From NCBI RefSeq assembly GCF_900323545.1, contig NZ_OOHN01000008.1, forward strand, positions 1,975,144 to 2,039,143: 64,000 bases of DNA. Direction: 5' to 3'. The notes under the pieces are model-generated. The model ran no database searches. It was not told the origin of the DNA and saw only the letters and a program-made list of their open reading frames with translations. This stretch comes from Actinomyces sp. Marseille-P3109. GTDB lineage: Bacteria; Actinomycetota; Actinomycetes; Actinomycetales; Actinomycetaceae. This document shows positions 54,533 through 63,083 of this stretch, piece by piece; position 1 is the stretch's first letter; every line of letters starts with the position of its first letter. The translations under genes were made by a program, and so were the position numbers.

Positions 54533-55549
54533 TCACAGGTGACCGTCGATCCAGGTGAGGATGTCACCGGTCACCCGGTCCCGATTGGTCTCGTTGAGGA
54601 GCTCGTGGCGCCCACCCGGGTAGAGGATGACGGCGACCTCACGCACACCGGCACGGCGGTAGAGGGTGGCGGCCCGCTGGACGCCCCTCCCCATGGCGCC
54701 GACCGGGTCCCGGTCGCCGGAGGCCAGGAGCATGGGCAGCCCCGCGGGCACCGACTCGGCGTGGGAGGGTGTGTTGACGGCACCCTGTCCGGCCACGAGG
54801 TCGTGGAAGAAGCTGGAGCTGCACACGAATCCGCACCAGGGGTCGGCGACGTAGCGGTCGACCTCCTTGGCGTCCCGGCTGATCCAGTCGGCCTCGGTGC
54901 GGTTGGGGGCGAAGTGGCGCTGGTAGGGGCCGAAAGCGAGCGCGTTGAGAAGCCGGGAGGGGTGGCGCGGGCCGCGCAGCCGGGACTCCCCGGTGCAGAC
55001 GGCGGTGGCGGGTCTCGTGAGCGCGCCGAATCCCGAGCCGGTCCCCAGCAGGATGAGACCGGCCAGCTCGCCACCACGGCGAGCGGCCAGGTCGCGGGCC
55101 AGTAAGGAGCCCCACGAGTGGCCCAGGAGGAAGACGGGGACGCCCGGCCAGGCCCGCCGGGCCGCGTCCAGGACGGTGCTCATGTCGGCCACGACCGTGT
55201 CCCAGCCGTCCTGCTCGGCGACGAAGCCGAAGCCGTCGGGGGCTGCGGTGGCCCCGTGACCGCGGTGGTCCTGGGCCAGGACCGCGTACCCCTCCTCCAC
55301 CGCTGAGGCGGCGAAGCGGGCGTAGCGCGAGGCGTGCTCGGCCATGCCGTGGGAGATGAGGATGATGCCGTGGGGGCGGGCCGCGCCGGTCATCCGCGGG
55401 GGCGGCGTCACCGTGGTGCGGCCCCCGGCGGCGCCGTCGGGAGCGTCGGCCACCAGCAGGGAGCCGTCGATGAGCCACTCGGGGAGCCAGATGTGCACCA
55501 CCAGACGCGTTCCGTCATCGGCCGTGAGCCGAGTAAGGCTGGTCTGCAT
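54533..55549 (-). CDS. Serine hydrolase of the monoacylglycerol lipase type (alpha/beta hydrolase, S33-like)
   Basis: The product (338 aa) has the oxyanion/HG motif LISHGMAEHASRYARFA and QDHRGHGAT. The nucleophile elbow is GHSWGSLLARDLA, the Asp is in LLASGDRDPVG, and the His is in GGRHELLNE. These match monoacylglycerol-lipase/lysophospholipase family members (PldB-like). GAGGAGGA precedes the ATG at 55549, which gives the standard N-terminus; a longer frame exists upstream but lacks homology. It probably acts on host or own lipid esters in the cytoplasm, as no signal peptide is visible. Confidence 0.87.
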   Translation of the reverse strand: MQTSLTRLTADDGTRLVVHIWLPEWLIDGSLLVADAPDGAAGGRTTVTPPPRMTGAARPHGIILISHGMAEHASRYARFAASAVEEGYAVLAQDHRGHGATAAPDGFGFVAEQDGWDTVVADMSTVLDAARRAWPGVPVFLLGHSWGSLLARDLAARRGGELAGLILLGTGSGFGALTRPATAVCTGESRLRGPRHPSRLLNALAFGPYQRHFAPNRTEADWISRDAKEVDRYVADPWCGFVCSSSFFHDLVAGQGAVNTPSHAESVPAGLPMLLASGDRDPVGAMGRGVQRAATLYRRAGVREVAVILYPGGRHELLNETNRDRVTGDILTWIDGHL

Positions 55550-55915
55550 CGAGTCCTCCTCAGGCAGCGTCATCAGTGGGGCGGCGGTCATGATCAGGTC
55601 GGCATCGGTCATCATTGATCGTGTCGACAGCTGACGATCAGCAGTGGCGCCGGGCTCACAGGATGGGCCCGGGCTCACCCGTCATCCCAGGTAGAAGCCT
55701 AGTTGCCCGACGCCGAGCCGGCAGCGTTACCGCGGAGTGAATCACGCAGATCCCACGGTGAACACGTTGTGGGGTTTCCACGGACGGCCGTTGATGACTG
55801 ATTGTGTGGGAGCATTGCCTAATTTCCTGATGGTTTCATGAATCCTCGCCCCCGGTTATCCCAGTGCTTCTCCCCGGAGCCGCTCTCCCGCCCGCGCCTG
55901 GCAGCGCCCCTGGTC

Positions 55916-55921
55916 TACGGT
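55916..55921 (+). promoter_or_regulatory. -10 element of a probable leaderless promoter (Nudix)
   Basis: TACGGT lies 7 nt before the ATG at 55929. Confidence 0.45.
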
Positions 55922-55928
55922 GTCGGCC

Positions 55929-56519
55929 ATGGCCGTCCACTCCTTCACCCTCGTTCCCGCCGCCTACGTCTACCTCCTGCGCCCCACCCCCGACGCCCCC
56001 GCCGGTCGGACTGGGGCGACGGGTGAACCAGGGAGCAGGTCGGTGAGCGCAGCGACCCAGGTGCTTCTCCAGCTGCGGCGGAACACCGGCTACATGGACG
56101 GGCACTGGGCCTGCGGAGCCTCGGGGCACGTCGAGGCCGCCGAGAGCGTCGTCGAGACGGCCCTGCGCGAGACCCGTGAGGAGCTGGGCGTCTCCGTGTC
56201 CGCCGCGGAACTGAGCCCGCTGACGGCCATGCACCGCACCAACGACCTCGGCGGCGCAGCCCTGGAGCAGCGCATTGACATGTTCTTCACGCTGCGCGCC
56301 TGGACGGGCGCACCGGCCGTGCGCGAGCCGGCCAAGAACGCGGGACTGCGCTGGTTCTCCCTGGTGGATCTGCCCGAACCGGTCCCGCCGCACGAGCGGT
56401 ACGTCCTGACCCTTCTGGCCGGCGCCCTCGACGGTGGGAGGCCGGTGCCCCCGATCACCACCTTCGGTTTCGACGCCGGCCAGGACATCGCCCGCTACGG
56501 CGTCGCCCTGCCGCACTGA
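55929..56519 (+). CDS. Nudix hydrolase
   Basis: This 196-aa protein has the Nudix box GHVEAAESVVETALRETREE plus LGV, with the Gly and the REExxEE-type metal ligands in place. It cleaves a nucleoside-diphosphate-linked compound; the substrate is unknown. An in-frame GTG at 55920 is an alternative start. It ends 2 nt from the convergent patatin gene. Confidence 0.88.
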   Translation: MAVHSFTLVPAAYVYLLRPTPDAPAGRTGATGEPGSRSVSAATQVLLQLRRNTGYMDGHWACGASGHVEAAESVVETALRETREELGVSVSAAELSPLTAMHRTNDLGGAALEQRIDMFFTLRAWTGAPAVREPAKNAGLRWFSLVDLPEPVPPHERYVLTLLAGALDGGRPVPPITTFGFDAGQDIARYGVALPH

Positions 56520-56521
56520 GC

Positions 56522-57529
56522 TCAGCTCGCGAGGAAGGCCTCGATGGCGGGCAGCTCGCGGCGGGCCTGTGCCAGGCCGGCCTCGAAGGCGGTGACGATG
56601 CGGTCGTAGCGCAGCTCGCCGTTGGCGATGGGCATGCGCTCGGGACGGAAGAGGTAGACGCGTCCCTGGCTGCGCAACCGCTCCAGCTCGTCGACGGTGC
56701 GGTTGTAGTTCTCGGGGCGGTCGATGACGGCCTGGACGAGGGCCGGGTAGCGCGAGTAGAGGCGCTGGAGGACCTCGATCTCATGACGCCGCATGGGCGG
56801 CTTGCGGTAGCCCTCGGGGCGGGTCATGACGACGAGGAGCTTGTCGTAGCCGTCGGCGCGGGCGGCGTCGACGGCGAATCCACCGGTGGGACCGACGGCT
56901 CCGTCCACGTAGGGGGCGCCGTCGACCTCGACCATGGGCATGAGCACTGGCATCGACGACGACGCCCGGGCCCGCACCAGCAGGTCGTCCATGGTGGGCA
57001 TGTCCTCCAGGCCCCAGTAGACCTCCTCGCCGGTGTCACAGCGGAAGGCGCCCAGGCGCACCGTGGCCGGGGAGGCGGCGAAGGTCTCCCAGTCGAAGGG
57101 GATGGACTCGTCCGGCGCGGAGGTGTGCAGGTAGATGTGCTCGGAGTTGAAGTAGCCCTTGCCGGTCACGAAGCTGCCCCATCCACCGGCCTTCGGGTCG
57201 GTGGTCAGGCCCAGGTAGGCCTCGCGGGTGCGCCAGGTGTCGCGGGAGACGAAGTTGCAGGTGTTCGTGCAGCCCGCGGAGATGCCGCCGACCCAGGGGA
57301 AGGAGAGCCCGGCCTCCAGCATGACGCGCACGAGGCCGGCCGTGTAGGCACCGCGCATGCCACCGCTCTCGAAGACGAGGGCGACGTCGTCGGGACCGTG
57401 GGTGACGGGTGCCGGCCGGTGGTCAGGGTCGGTGACGGGGACGGGCCGTTGAACGGAGTCGGTGACGGGGACGGGCCGTTGAACGGAGTCGGTGACGGGG
57501 TGCGGCGGGGGCAGGGGACGCGAGCTCAC
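56522..57529 (-). CDS. Patatin-like phospholipase with N-terminal decapeptide repeats
   Basis: This ~335-aa patatin-family hydrolase has the oxyanion loop ESGGMRGAYTAG, the nucleophile motif GGISAGCTN (GxSxG) and the catalytic Asp in YVDGAVG. The GTG at 57529 gives a Pro-rich N-terminus containing tandem VTDSVQRPVP repeats coded by a 30-bp DNA repeat. TAGGCT sits 7 nt before that GTG. No signal peptide is visible, so the enzyme probably acts on membrane phospholipid from inside. It is divergent from the OYE gene. Confidence 0.87.
   Translation of the reverse strand: MSSRPLPPPHPVTDSVQRPVPVTDSVQRPVPVTDPDHRPAPVTHGPDDVALVFESGGMRGAYTAGLVRVMLEAGLSFPWVGGISAGCTNTCNFVSRDTWRTREAYLGLTTDPKAGGWGSFVTGKGYFNSEHIYLHTSAPDESIPFDWETFAASPATVRLGAFRCDTGEEVYWGLEDMPTMDDLLVRARASSSMPVLMPMVEVDGAPYVDGAVGPTGGFAVDAARADGYDKLLVVMTRPEGYRKPPMRRHEIEVLQRLYSRYPALVQAVIDRPENYNRTVDELERLRSQGRVYLFRPERMPIANGELRYDRIVTAFEAGLAQARRELPAIEAFLAS
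57431..57500. repeat. 30-bp tandem repeat in the patatin gene (2.3 copies)
   Basis: Exact 30-bp units lie at 57431-57460 and 57461-57490, followed by 10 bases of a third. A diverged copy precedes them (57401-57430). The period is in frame and encodes VTDSVQRPVP. Confidence 0.9.
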
Positions 57530-57536
57530 AGCCGGG

Positions 57537-57542
57537 AGCCTA
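57537..57542 (-). promoter_or_regulatory. -10 element of a probable leaderless promoter (patatin)
   Basis: TAGGCT on the minus strand lies 7 nt before the GTG at 57529. Confidence 0.5.
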
Positions 57543-57605
57543 TGGGGTCGACGGCGGGTTCGTACGGGTGATTCCCGCCCCATGTCTGCCGGGCGGTCGG
57601 GAGGG

Positions 57606-57611
57606 TAGCGT
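57606..57611 (+). promoter_or_regulatory. -10 element of a probable leaderless promoter (OYE)
   Basis: TAGCGT lies 6 nt before the ATG at 57618. Confidence 0.5.
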
Positions 57612-57617
57612 GGGGCC

Positions 57618-58724
57618 ATGAGCACCTCGAGCACGCCGCGCATTCTTGAGCCGATGTCCCTGGGCGGACTGACCGCCCGCAACCGCCTGTGGCTGCCGCC
57701 CATGTGCATGTACACGGTCGAGGCGCAGGACGGCGTCGTCACCGACTGGCACGTGACTCACTACGCGAGCCGCGCGGTGGGCGGCTTCGGCACGGTCATC
57801 GTGGAGGCGACGGCGGTGTCGCCCGAGGGGCGCCTGTCCCCCAACGACCTGGGGCTGTGGTCCGATGAGCAGGTAGCCGGCCAGCGCCGCCTGGTTGAGG
57901 CGATCCACGCCGGTGGAGCGATCGCCGGTATCCAGATCGGGCACGGCGGCCGCAAGTCGGGGACCTCCCCGTGGCGGCCCAATGTCGCCGGGGCGCGCAC
58001 CGGCACCCTGGAGGGCTGGGAGCTGCTGGCACCCAGCGCGATCCCCTTCCCCGAGCACGCGGTTCCCACCGAGCTGGACGAGGCCGGGATCAATCGTTTG
58101 GTGGAGGCCTTCGCGGCGGCTGCACGCCGTGCCGTCGAGGCCGGGTACGACCTCGTCGAGATCCACGGCGCCCACGGCTACCTCATTCACGAGTTCCGCT
58201 CTCCCTTGTCCAACCAGCGCACCGACTCCTACGGCGGCAGCGCCGAGAACCGTCAGCGCTTCCCGCTGCAGGTGGTGCGGGCCGTGCGCGAGGCCATCGG
58301 GCAGGACGCGGTTCTCGACATCCGCCTGTCGGCCTCCGACTGGGCCGAGGGCGGGGTGACCGGTGAGGAGACCGCCGCCTTCGGTCGCGAGCTGGTGGAG
58401 GCCGGCATCGACGTTCTGCATGTCTCCAGCGGAGGTAACGTTCCCGCCCAGGTCCCGCTGGGGCCCGGCTACCAGCTGCCGCTGGCCCAGCAGGTCAGGC
58501 AGGCCGTGGCCGGCACCGGCGTCCCGGTGGTGGGCGTGGGTCTCATCGAGGAGGCGGCGCAGGCCGAGCAGGCGCTGGTGACCGGCCAGGTCGACGCGAT
58601 CGCCGTGGGCCGGGCCGCTCTGCGCGATCCGTACCTGCCGCTGCGCTGGGCGGCGGACCTGGGAGCGCGCTCCTGGGACGAGGCCCCATGGCCCATTCAG
58701 TACTGGCGCGGCACCTGGCGCTGA
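57618..58724 (+). CDS. NADH:flavin oxidoreductase, old yellow enzyme family (YqjM/NamA-like)
   Basis: The protein (368 aa) is an FMN-dependent ene-reductase. The N-terminal RNRLWLPPMCMYTVEAQDG carries the YqjM-type Cys that tunes FMN. IQIGHGGRKSG, EIHGAHGYLIHEFRSPLSNQ (catalytic His pair region) and SNQRTDSYGGSAENRQRF are diagnostic. It reduces activated C=C bonds; the physiological substrate is unknown. Confidence 0.92.
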   Translation: MSTSSTPRILEPMSLGGLTARNRLWLPPMCMYTVEAQDGVVTDWHVTHYASRAVGGFGTVIVEATAVSPEGRLSPNDLGLWSDEQVAGQRRLVEAIHAGGAIAGIQIGHGGRKSGTSPWRPNVAGARTGTLEGWELLAPSAIPFPEHAVPTELDEAGINRLVEAFAAAARRAVEAGYDLVEIHGAHGYLIHEFRSPLSNQRTDSYGGSAENRQRFPLQVVRAVREAIGQDAVLDIRLSASDWAEGGVTGEETAAFGRELVEAGIDVLHVSSGGNVPAQVPLGPGYQLPLAQQVRQAVAGTGVPVVGVGLIEEAAQAEQALVTGQVDAIAVGRAALRDPYLPLRWAADLGARSWDEAPWPIQYWRGTWR

Positions 58725-58773
58725 ATCGGCCGGACCTCACCGCGCCGGGGCTCGGCCGCACCACGCTGCGGAG

Positions 58774-59229
58774 CTATCCGACGGCGTCGAGGTAGAGCCA
58801 GCGGCCGGCACGGCGGGTGAAGCGGGAGCGCTCGCTCAGGGCATCGGCCACCACTGCCCCGCGCCCGTCGCCGGTGCGGTAGGAGGCGGTGAACTCCACG
58901 AGGCCGGTCTCGTCGTCCTCCCCGCCGCCGACGGTCTCGTGGATGGTCAGGCCCGTCCACTGCGTGCCGGGGTGGCAGTAGGGCCCCTCCGGCCGGGTGC
59001 GCGGGTGCCAGGTGCGGAAGAGGTAGTCCTCGTCGCCGACGACGAAGGCCGTGTAGCGCGAGCGCATGAGGGCCTCGGCGGTGGGCGCCGGGGCGCCGTC
59101 GTGAAGGGGCTCGCAGCACTGGGCGTAGGTGATCCCAGCACCGCAGGGGCAGGGGGCGGTGCCGCGCACGCCCGCGGCGCGGATCGATGAGTCCTGCTGC
59201 TCGCGGCGGCCCGCCTGCCGTCCCGCCAT
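58774..59229 (-). CDS. YchJ/UPF0225 family protein with SEC-C motif
   Basis: This 151-aa protein has the zinc-binding SEC-C-like motif CPCGAGITYAQCCEPLHDG near the N-terminus, followed by the YchJ domain (EALMRSRYTAFVVGDEDYLF, TWHP). Function is unknown. Its ATG at 59229 lies 2 nt after the stop of the aminopeptidase gene, so the two are one operon. Confidence 0.87.
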   Translation of the reverse strand: MAGRQAGRREQQDSSIRAAGVRGTAPCPCGAGITYAQCCEPLHDGAPAPTAEALMRSRYTAFVVGDEDYLFRTWHPRTRPEGPYCHPGTQWTGLTIHETVGGGEDDETGLVEFTASYRTGDGRGAVVADALSERSRFTRRAGRWLYLDAVG

Positions 59230-59231
59230 GC

Positions 59232-60608
59232 TCAGGCCCCCAGCCAGTAGGCGTGCAGGGCCTGGGCGAGCCAGGGGCCGTCCTTGACTCCGCCCATCTC
59301 GCGAGCCGAGTGCATGCTCAGCAGGGGTACGCCGACGTCGACGGTGGTGATCCCGAGCCGGGTGGCGGTGATGGGGCCGATGGTGGAGCCGCAGGGCACG
59401 GCATTGTTGGAGACGAAGTCCTGGCTCGGCACACCGGCGGCGGCGCAGGCCCTCGCCCAGATCGCGGCTCCCACGGCGTCGGTGGCGTAGCGCTGCTGGG
59501 CGTTGATCTTGAGCAGGGGGCCGTGGTTGATGAGCGGCTGGACGGCCGGGTCGTGCAGGTGGGCGTAGGCGGGGTGGACGGAGTGTCCGGCGTCGGCGCT
59601 CAGGCAGGTCGAGCGCGCCAGGAGGGCCTCGACGTCGTCGCCCCTGATCCCGAGAGCGGCGGCCAGGCGCCGCAGCAGGGTCTCGAGGAAGGGGCCGGCC
59701 GCGCCGGAGCGGGTGGCTGAGCCGACCTCCTCGTGGTCGAAGGCGACCAGGACGACGGGCTCGGCGGGCTCGGCCCCGGCGACCGCGAGCGCCTCGAGGG
59801 CCACGAGACCGGCGTGGACGGAGGAGAGGTTGTCCAGGCGCGAGGAGGCCAGGAACTCACTCTCCCGGCCGAAGCGGGCGGGGGCCTGGGTGGGGTAGGT
59901 GAGGACGTCGTGTCCGGCGAGCTCGGCCGGGTCGATGCCGGCGATCTCGCACAGGTAGGTCTCAACGGCGTCAGGGGCGCTGTCGGGCCCGGTCAGCGAC
60001 CACAGGGGCAGCAGGTGGGTCTGGCGGTCCAGGTGCAGAGTGTCGTTGACGCCGCGGTCCAGGTGCGGGGCGATCTGGGCGACGCGGGCGATGGGGCCGG
60101 TGCGCACGAGGTGGACGGCGCCGTCGCGGGTGGTCAGGCGCCCGGCCAGGCCCAGCTCGCGGTCGAGGAAGGAGGCGAGCAGGGGGCCGCCGTAGACCTC
60201 GGCGTTGATGAGCTGCCAGCCGGAGCGGACGAGGCCGGCGGCGGGCTTGAGCTTGAGGGCCGGGGAGTCGGTGTGGGCGCCGACGACGCGCAGACCGGCT
60301 CCCTGCGCGAGCGCCTCGGGCAGGACCCAGGCGGCGAGCGCGCCGTCACGGATGACGTAGCCGCGGCGAGGCAGGCCATCCTCCCAGGAGACGGTCTCGT
60401 CGACGCGGGTGAAGCCGGCCGCCTCCAGGCGCCGGGCGGCCTCGGCGGCGGCGTGGTAGGAGCTGGGCGAGGCGGTGACGAAGTCGATGAGCGAGTCGGT
60501 GTAGGCGTCATCGTCCCGCAGGATCTCGCCGGCGACGGCGTCGTCGGCGGGAGCGCCCGAGCGGAGGCCGGACGAGGCGCTGGCAGGCGTGCTGGCGGCA
60601 TCAGTCAT
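59232..60608 (-). CDS. M18 family aminopeptidase
   Basis: The enzyme (458 aa) is a di-zinc aminopeptidase. Metal and catalytic residues lie in VVGAHTDSPALKLKP, SRLDNLSSVHAGL, VAFDHEEVGSATRSGAAGPF and the C-terminal VPLLSMHSAREMGGVKD. It releases N-terminal, often acidic, residues from peptides in the cytoplasm, in keeping with the two peptide importers in the window. The ATG at 60608 is chosen; the upstream frame extension is antisense to the HAD gene. AAGACT lies 6 nt before the ATG. Confidence 0.92.
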   Translation of the reverse strand: MTDAASTPASASSGLRSGAPADDAVAGEILRDDDAYTDSLIDFVTASPSSYHAAAEAARRLEAAGFTRVDETVSWEDGLPRRGYVIRDGALAAWVLPEALAQGAGLRVVGAHTDSPALKLKPAAGLVRSGWQLINAEVYGGPLLASFLDRELGLAGRLTTRDGAVHLVRTGPIARVAQIAPHLDRGVNDTLHLDRQTHLLPLWSLTGPDSAPDAVETYLCEIAGIDPAELAGHDVLTYPTQAPARFGRESEFLASSRLDNLSSVHAGLVALEALAVAGAEPAEPVVLVAFDHEEVGSATRSGAAGPFLETLLRRLAAALGIRGDDVEALLARSTCLSADAGHSVHPAYAHLHDPAVQPLINHGPLLKINAQQRYATDAVGAAIWARACAAAGVPSQDFVSNNAVPCGSTIGPITATRLGITTVDVGVPLLSMHSAREMGGVKDGPWLAQALHAYWLGA

Positions 60609-60689
60609 GGCCCCAGTCTTCCACCGGTGCGCCCCACGTCCTGGCCGACACCTGCCGCGCGGTCGGACGAAGTAGGGCAGGATCGGGGT

Positions 60690-61343
60690 GTGACCACCTC
60701 GCAGCCCGTCATTCCGTCCGCCTCGTCCACGCCCGTGCGCGCCGTCCTGCTCGATGCCGACGGCGTCCTCCAGCTCATCGGCACCCCGTGGGACGAGGCG
60801 CTCACCCGCGGCGGCGGCCCCGCCTTCGCCCGGGCCGTTGTGGATGAGGAGGCCGACGCCCTGGCCGGCCGGGAGACCCTCACCGAGCTGCTGGAGCGGG
60901 TAGTGGGCAATCTGAGGCTGGAGCTGAACGCATCGGACCTGCTTGAGATGTGGCACCGGGCCACACCCGACCCGCTGGCCTGGCAGCTGGTGGGTGACCT
61001 GCGCCGGGCGGGCTACACAACGGTCCTGGCCACCAACCAGCAGTGGGAGCGCCGGGCCTGGATGCGTGAGCAGCTGGGCTATGACGGCCTGTGCGACATC
61101 GACGGCTACTCCTGCACGTTGGGGGTGGCCAAACCGGATGCCGCCTACTTCCTCCGGCTGCTGGAGATGGCGGGGGTGGCCGCCGATCAGGCCCTGTTCG
61201 TCGACGACAGCGCCACCAACATCGCCGCGGCCCGCGAGGTGGGCTTGCGCACTATCCACCACCCGGCCGACGCCGGCGGCGAGCTGCTTCGCCGTGAGGT
61301 GTCCCAAGCGTTGGCGCAGGTCGCGTCTCCCCCACGAGGATGA
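60690..61343 (+). CDS. HAD-superfamily hydrolase
   Basis: This 217-aa phosphatase-like protein has motif I LLDADGVLQ, motif II region VLATNQQWE, the lysine of motif III in GVAKPDAAYF and motif IV FVDDSATNIAAAREV. The GTG at 60690 (VTTSQPV) is the most likely start; CAGGAT lies 6 nt upstream. The substrate is unknown. Motif I ends DADGV rather than the usual DxDGT/V. Confidence 0.85.
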   Translation: MTTSQPVIPSASSTPVRAVLLDADGVLQLIGTPWDEALTRGGGPAFARAVVDEEADALAGRETLTELLERVVGNLRLELNASDLLEMWHRATPDPLAWQLVGDLRRAGYTTVLATNQQWERRAWMREQLGYDGLCDIDGYSCTLGVAKPDAAYFLRLLEMAGVAADQALFVDDSATNIAAAREVGLRTIHHPADAGGELLRREVSQALAQVASPPRG

Positions 61344-61437
61344 GCCCGGCGGGCCCATCTCATTCTTTCGGAACTTGCCTGACCAGCGCCCGAGGGGAAG
61401 ACTCCCCTTAACACCGGCTATCAGGAGAGGACGGCTC

Positions 61438-62055
61438 ATGGCGGGAACGACGGCGGACGACCAGGCCCCCAAGACCCCCATCGCTACTGCCTCCCCCGCC
61501 TCGGCGGTGTCCTCCGCGCCCGCCGCGCCCTCGGCAGACTCGCCCGCCTCCGGCGCCCGCCGCGCCCCCGAGGTCTTCCTGCGCCTCATCACCGCGATCC
61601 ACTCCGTCCTGCCGGGATTCGTGCGCAGCCGGCTGCCGGTGACCTTCATCGGCTACGCGATCATCAACGGCTCGGCCTTCATCCTGGACATCATCTGCCT
61701 GAGGATCTTCAACAACCACCTCCACTGGTGGTTCCCCATGGCCGTCACGGTCGGCTACGCCATCGCGGGCATCTACTCCTTCCTGCTCAACCGCTGGCTG
61801 AACTTCCAGTCCCACGGGCACGTCGTCGAGCAGGGGGCCGGCTACTCGGTGGGGCTCATCAGCCAGTACGTGGTCTTCATCCTGGGCCTGTCCTCGCTGC
61901 TGCACTGGCTCGGGATGAACGCCACGCTGGCACGCGTCATCTCGGCCTGCTGCGAGGGCATCTACCTCTACGTGTTCATCCGGCTGTGGGTGTTCCGCAG
62001 CACACCGGAGTCTCACAAGGAGGCTGCGCCCTCGGACTCCCCCGCCGGCGCCTGA
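61438..62055 (+). CDS. GtrA family membrane protein
   Basis: The product (205 aa) has an Ala/Pro/Ser-rich cytoplasmic N-terminus (~50 residues) and then four helices of the GtrA fold: FIGYAIINGSAFILDIICL, PMAVTVGYAIAGIYSFLLNR, SVGLISQYVVFILGLSSLLH and VISACCEGIYLYVFIRLWVF. GtrA proteins are linked to flipping or transfer of polyprenyl-linked sugars into surface polysaccharides. AGGAGAGG (61423-61430) supports the start. Confidence 0.88.
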   Translation: MAGTTADDQAPKTPIATASPASAVSSAPAAPSADSPASGARRAPEVFLRLITAIHSVLPGFVRSRLPVTFIGYAIINGSAFILDIICLRIFNNHLHWWFPMAVTVGYAIAGIYSFLLNRWLNFQSHGHVVEQGAGYSVGLISQYVVFILGLSSLLHWLGMNATLARVISACCEGIYLYVFIRLWVFRSTPESHKEAAPSDSPAGA

Positions 62056-62082
62056 GCGCACAGCCAGTGAAGGGCCGGGCGC

Positions 62083-62895
62083 TCACCAGTAGGCGCGAGT
62101 CGTCTCCGTGGGACCGTCAAGCTCGGTGAATCCGGCGTCGGTGACGCGGACGGGTCGAGTGGTGGTCTCCCACTGCTCGCGGCTGGGCACGACGACGCGC
62201 ACCCGGAAGCCGTCGTCGGCCCAGGCCTGCCGGAAGGCGGGCTCCATCGCCGGACTCTCCCAGGCGAGCTGGGCGGCGTGGCCGCACTGGGCTGCGAGCT
62301 TGCCCGAGGTCATCTCATGCAGGGGCGTGGCCTCGATCGTCACGAGAGCCCCGCTGGAGGCCGACGCCGACCCGAGCGCGATCCCGTCTGCTGCGGCCGG
62401 ATCCTTCGCGACGCGCGCGGTGATCGCAGCCGGCGGAGGAGGAAGCTCGCTGCCGTCCGGGAAGTGAGTGCCCTCCACCTGGGTCTTGGCCAGGGCCCCG
62501 GGCAGGGGGCGCACCGGTCCGGGCACGAAGGCCCGCGCCGCCGCCCGCCCCCAGCCCGCCGGGCCGTCCTGGGTGACGGTGACGCCGTCGATGTCCTGGA
62601 TCTCCTCCCAGCGCTTGCCGCGAGCGCGACGCACGAGCTTGCGGATGCGCCCATCGCGCCAGTGGTCGACGGCCTGGTTCCACGGCCCGCCGGGGGCGGA
62701 GGCGGGCGCCGCCAGGAGGGCGACGACGGCGCGGGCGGCGGCCTCGGCGACATCGATCCGCCGCGGCGGGTGAACCTTGTCGTAGCGCACGGCGATCTGC
62801 ATGCCCCAGGGCACCACGTGGTCCGGGTGCCCGGACAGGGAGGGCGGCTGCGGCGAGAACGAGGACGGCGAAGGGGGCGAGAAGGACTGAGGCAC
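62083..62895 (-). CDS. Pth2-like peptidyl-tRNA hydrolase domain protein
   Basis: The protein (270 aa from the GTG at 62895) carries, near residue 200, SGKLAAQCGHAAQLAW, the signature of Pth2-type peptidyl-tRNA hydrolases (GKxxAQxxHA). The rest, including an N-terminal VAEAAARAVVALLAAPASAP helix, is less typical, and the protein is longer than archaeal or eukaryotic Pth2 (~120 aa). The C-terminus has PVRVTDAGFTELDGPTETTR, matching the family's end. Peptidyl-tRNA hydrolysis is plausible but unproven. Confidence 0.75.
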   Translation of the reverse strand: MPQSFSPPSPSSFSPQPPSLSGHPDHVVPWGMQIAVRYDKVHPPRRIDVAEAAARAVVALLAAPASAPGGPWNQAVDHWRDGRIRKLVRRARGKRWEEIQDIDGVTVTQDGPAGWGRAAARAFVPGPVRPLPGALAKTQVEGTHFPDGSELPPPPAAITARVAKDPAAADGIALGSASASSGALVTIEATPLHEMTSGKLAAQCGHAAQLAWESPAMEPAFRQAWADDGFRVRVVVPSREQWETTTRPVRVTDAGFTELDGPTETTRAYW

Positions 62896-62902
62896 GGGCA
62901 AG

Positions 62903-62908
62903 AGCCTA
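62903..62908 (-). promoter_or_regulatory. -10 element of a probable leaderless promoter (Pth2-like)
   Basis: TAGGCT on the minus strand lies 7 nt before the GTG at 62895. Confidence 0.45.
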
Positions 62909-63071
62909 CGGGGTCGCCCCCGGAGTGGCAGGTTCCGACTCCGCCCCACGACCCTGCGGACGGCCCCGTCCTATGGGGAGGAGAGACCACGACTATCACC
63001 CACCATGTGGCGGATAAGTTGCTTGGTGAAGATCCTCCTGGGGCAGGAGAGGGATCCCGGCTCAGGTCGTT

Positions 63072-63077
63072 TATGTT
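63072..63077 (+). promoter_or_regulatory. -10 element of a probable leaderless promoter (M48 protease)
   Basis: TATGTT lies 6 nt before the ATG at 63084. Confidence 0.5.
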
Positions 63078-63083
63078 GCCACC

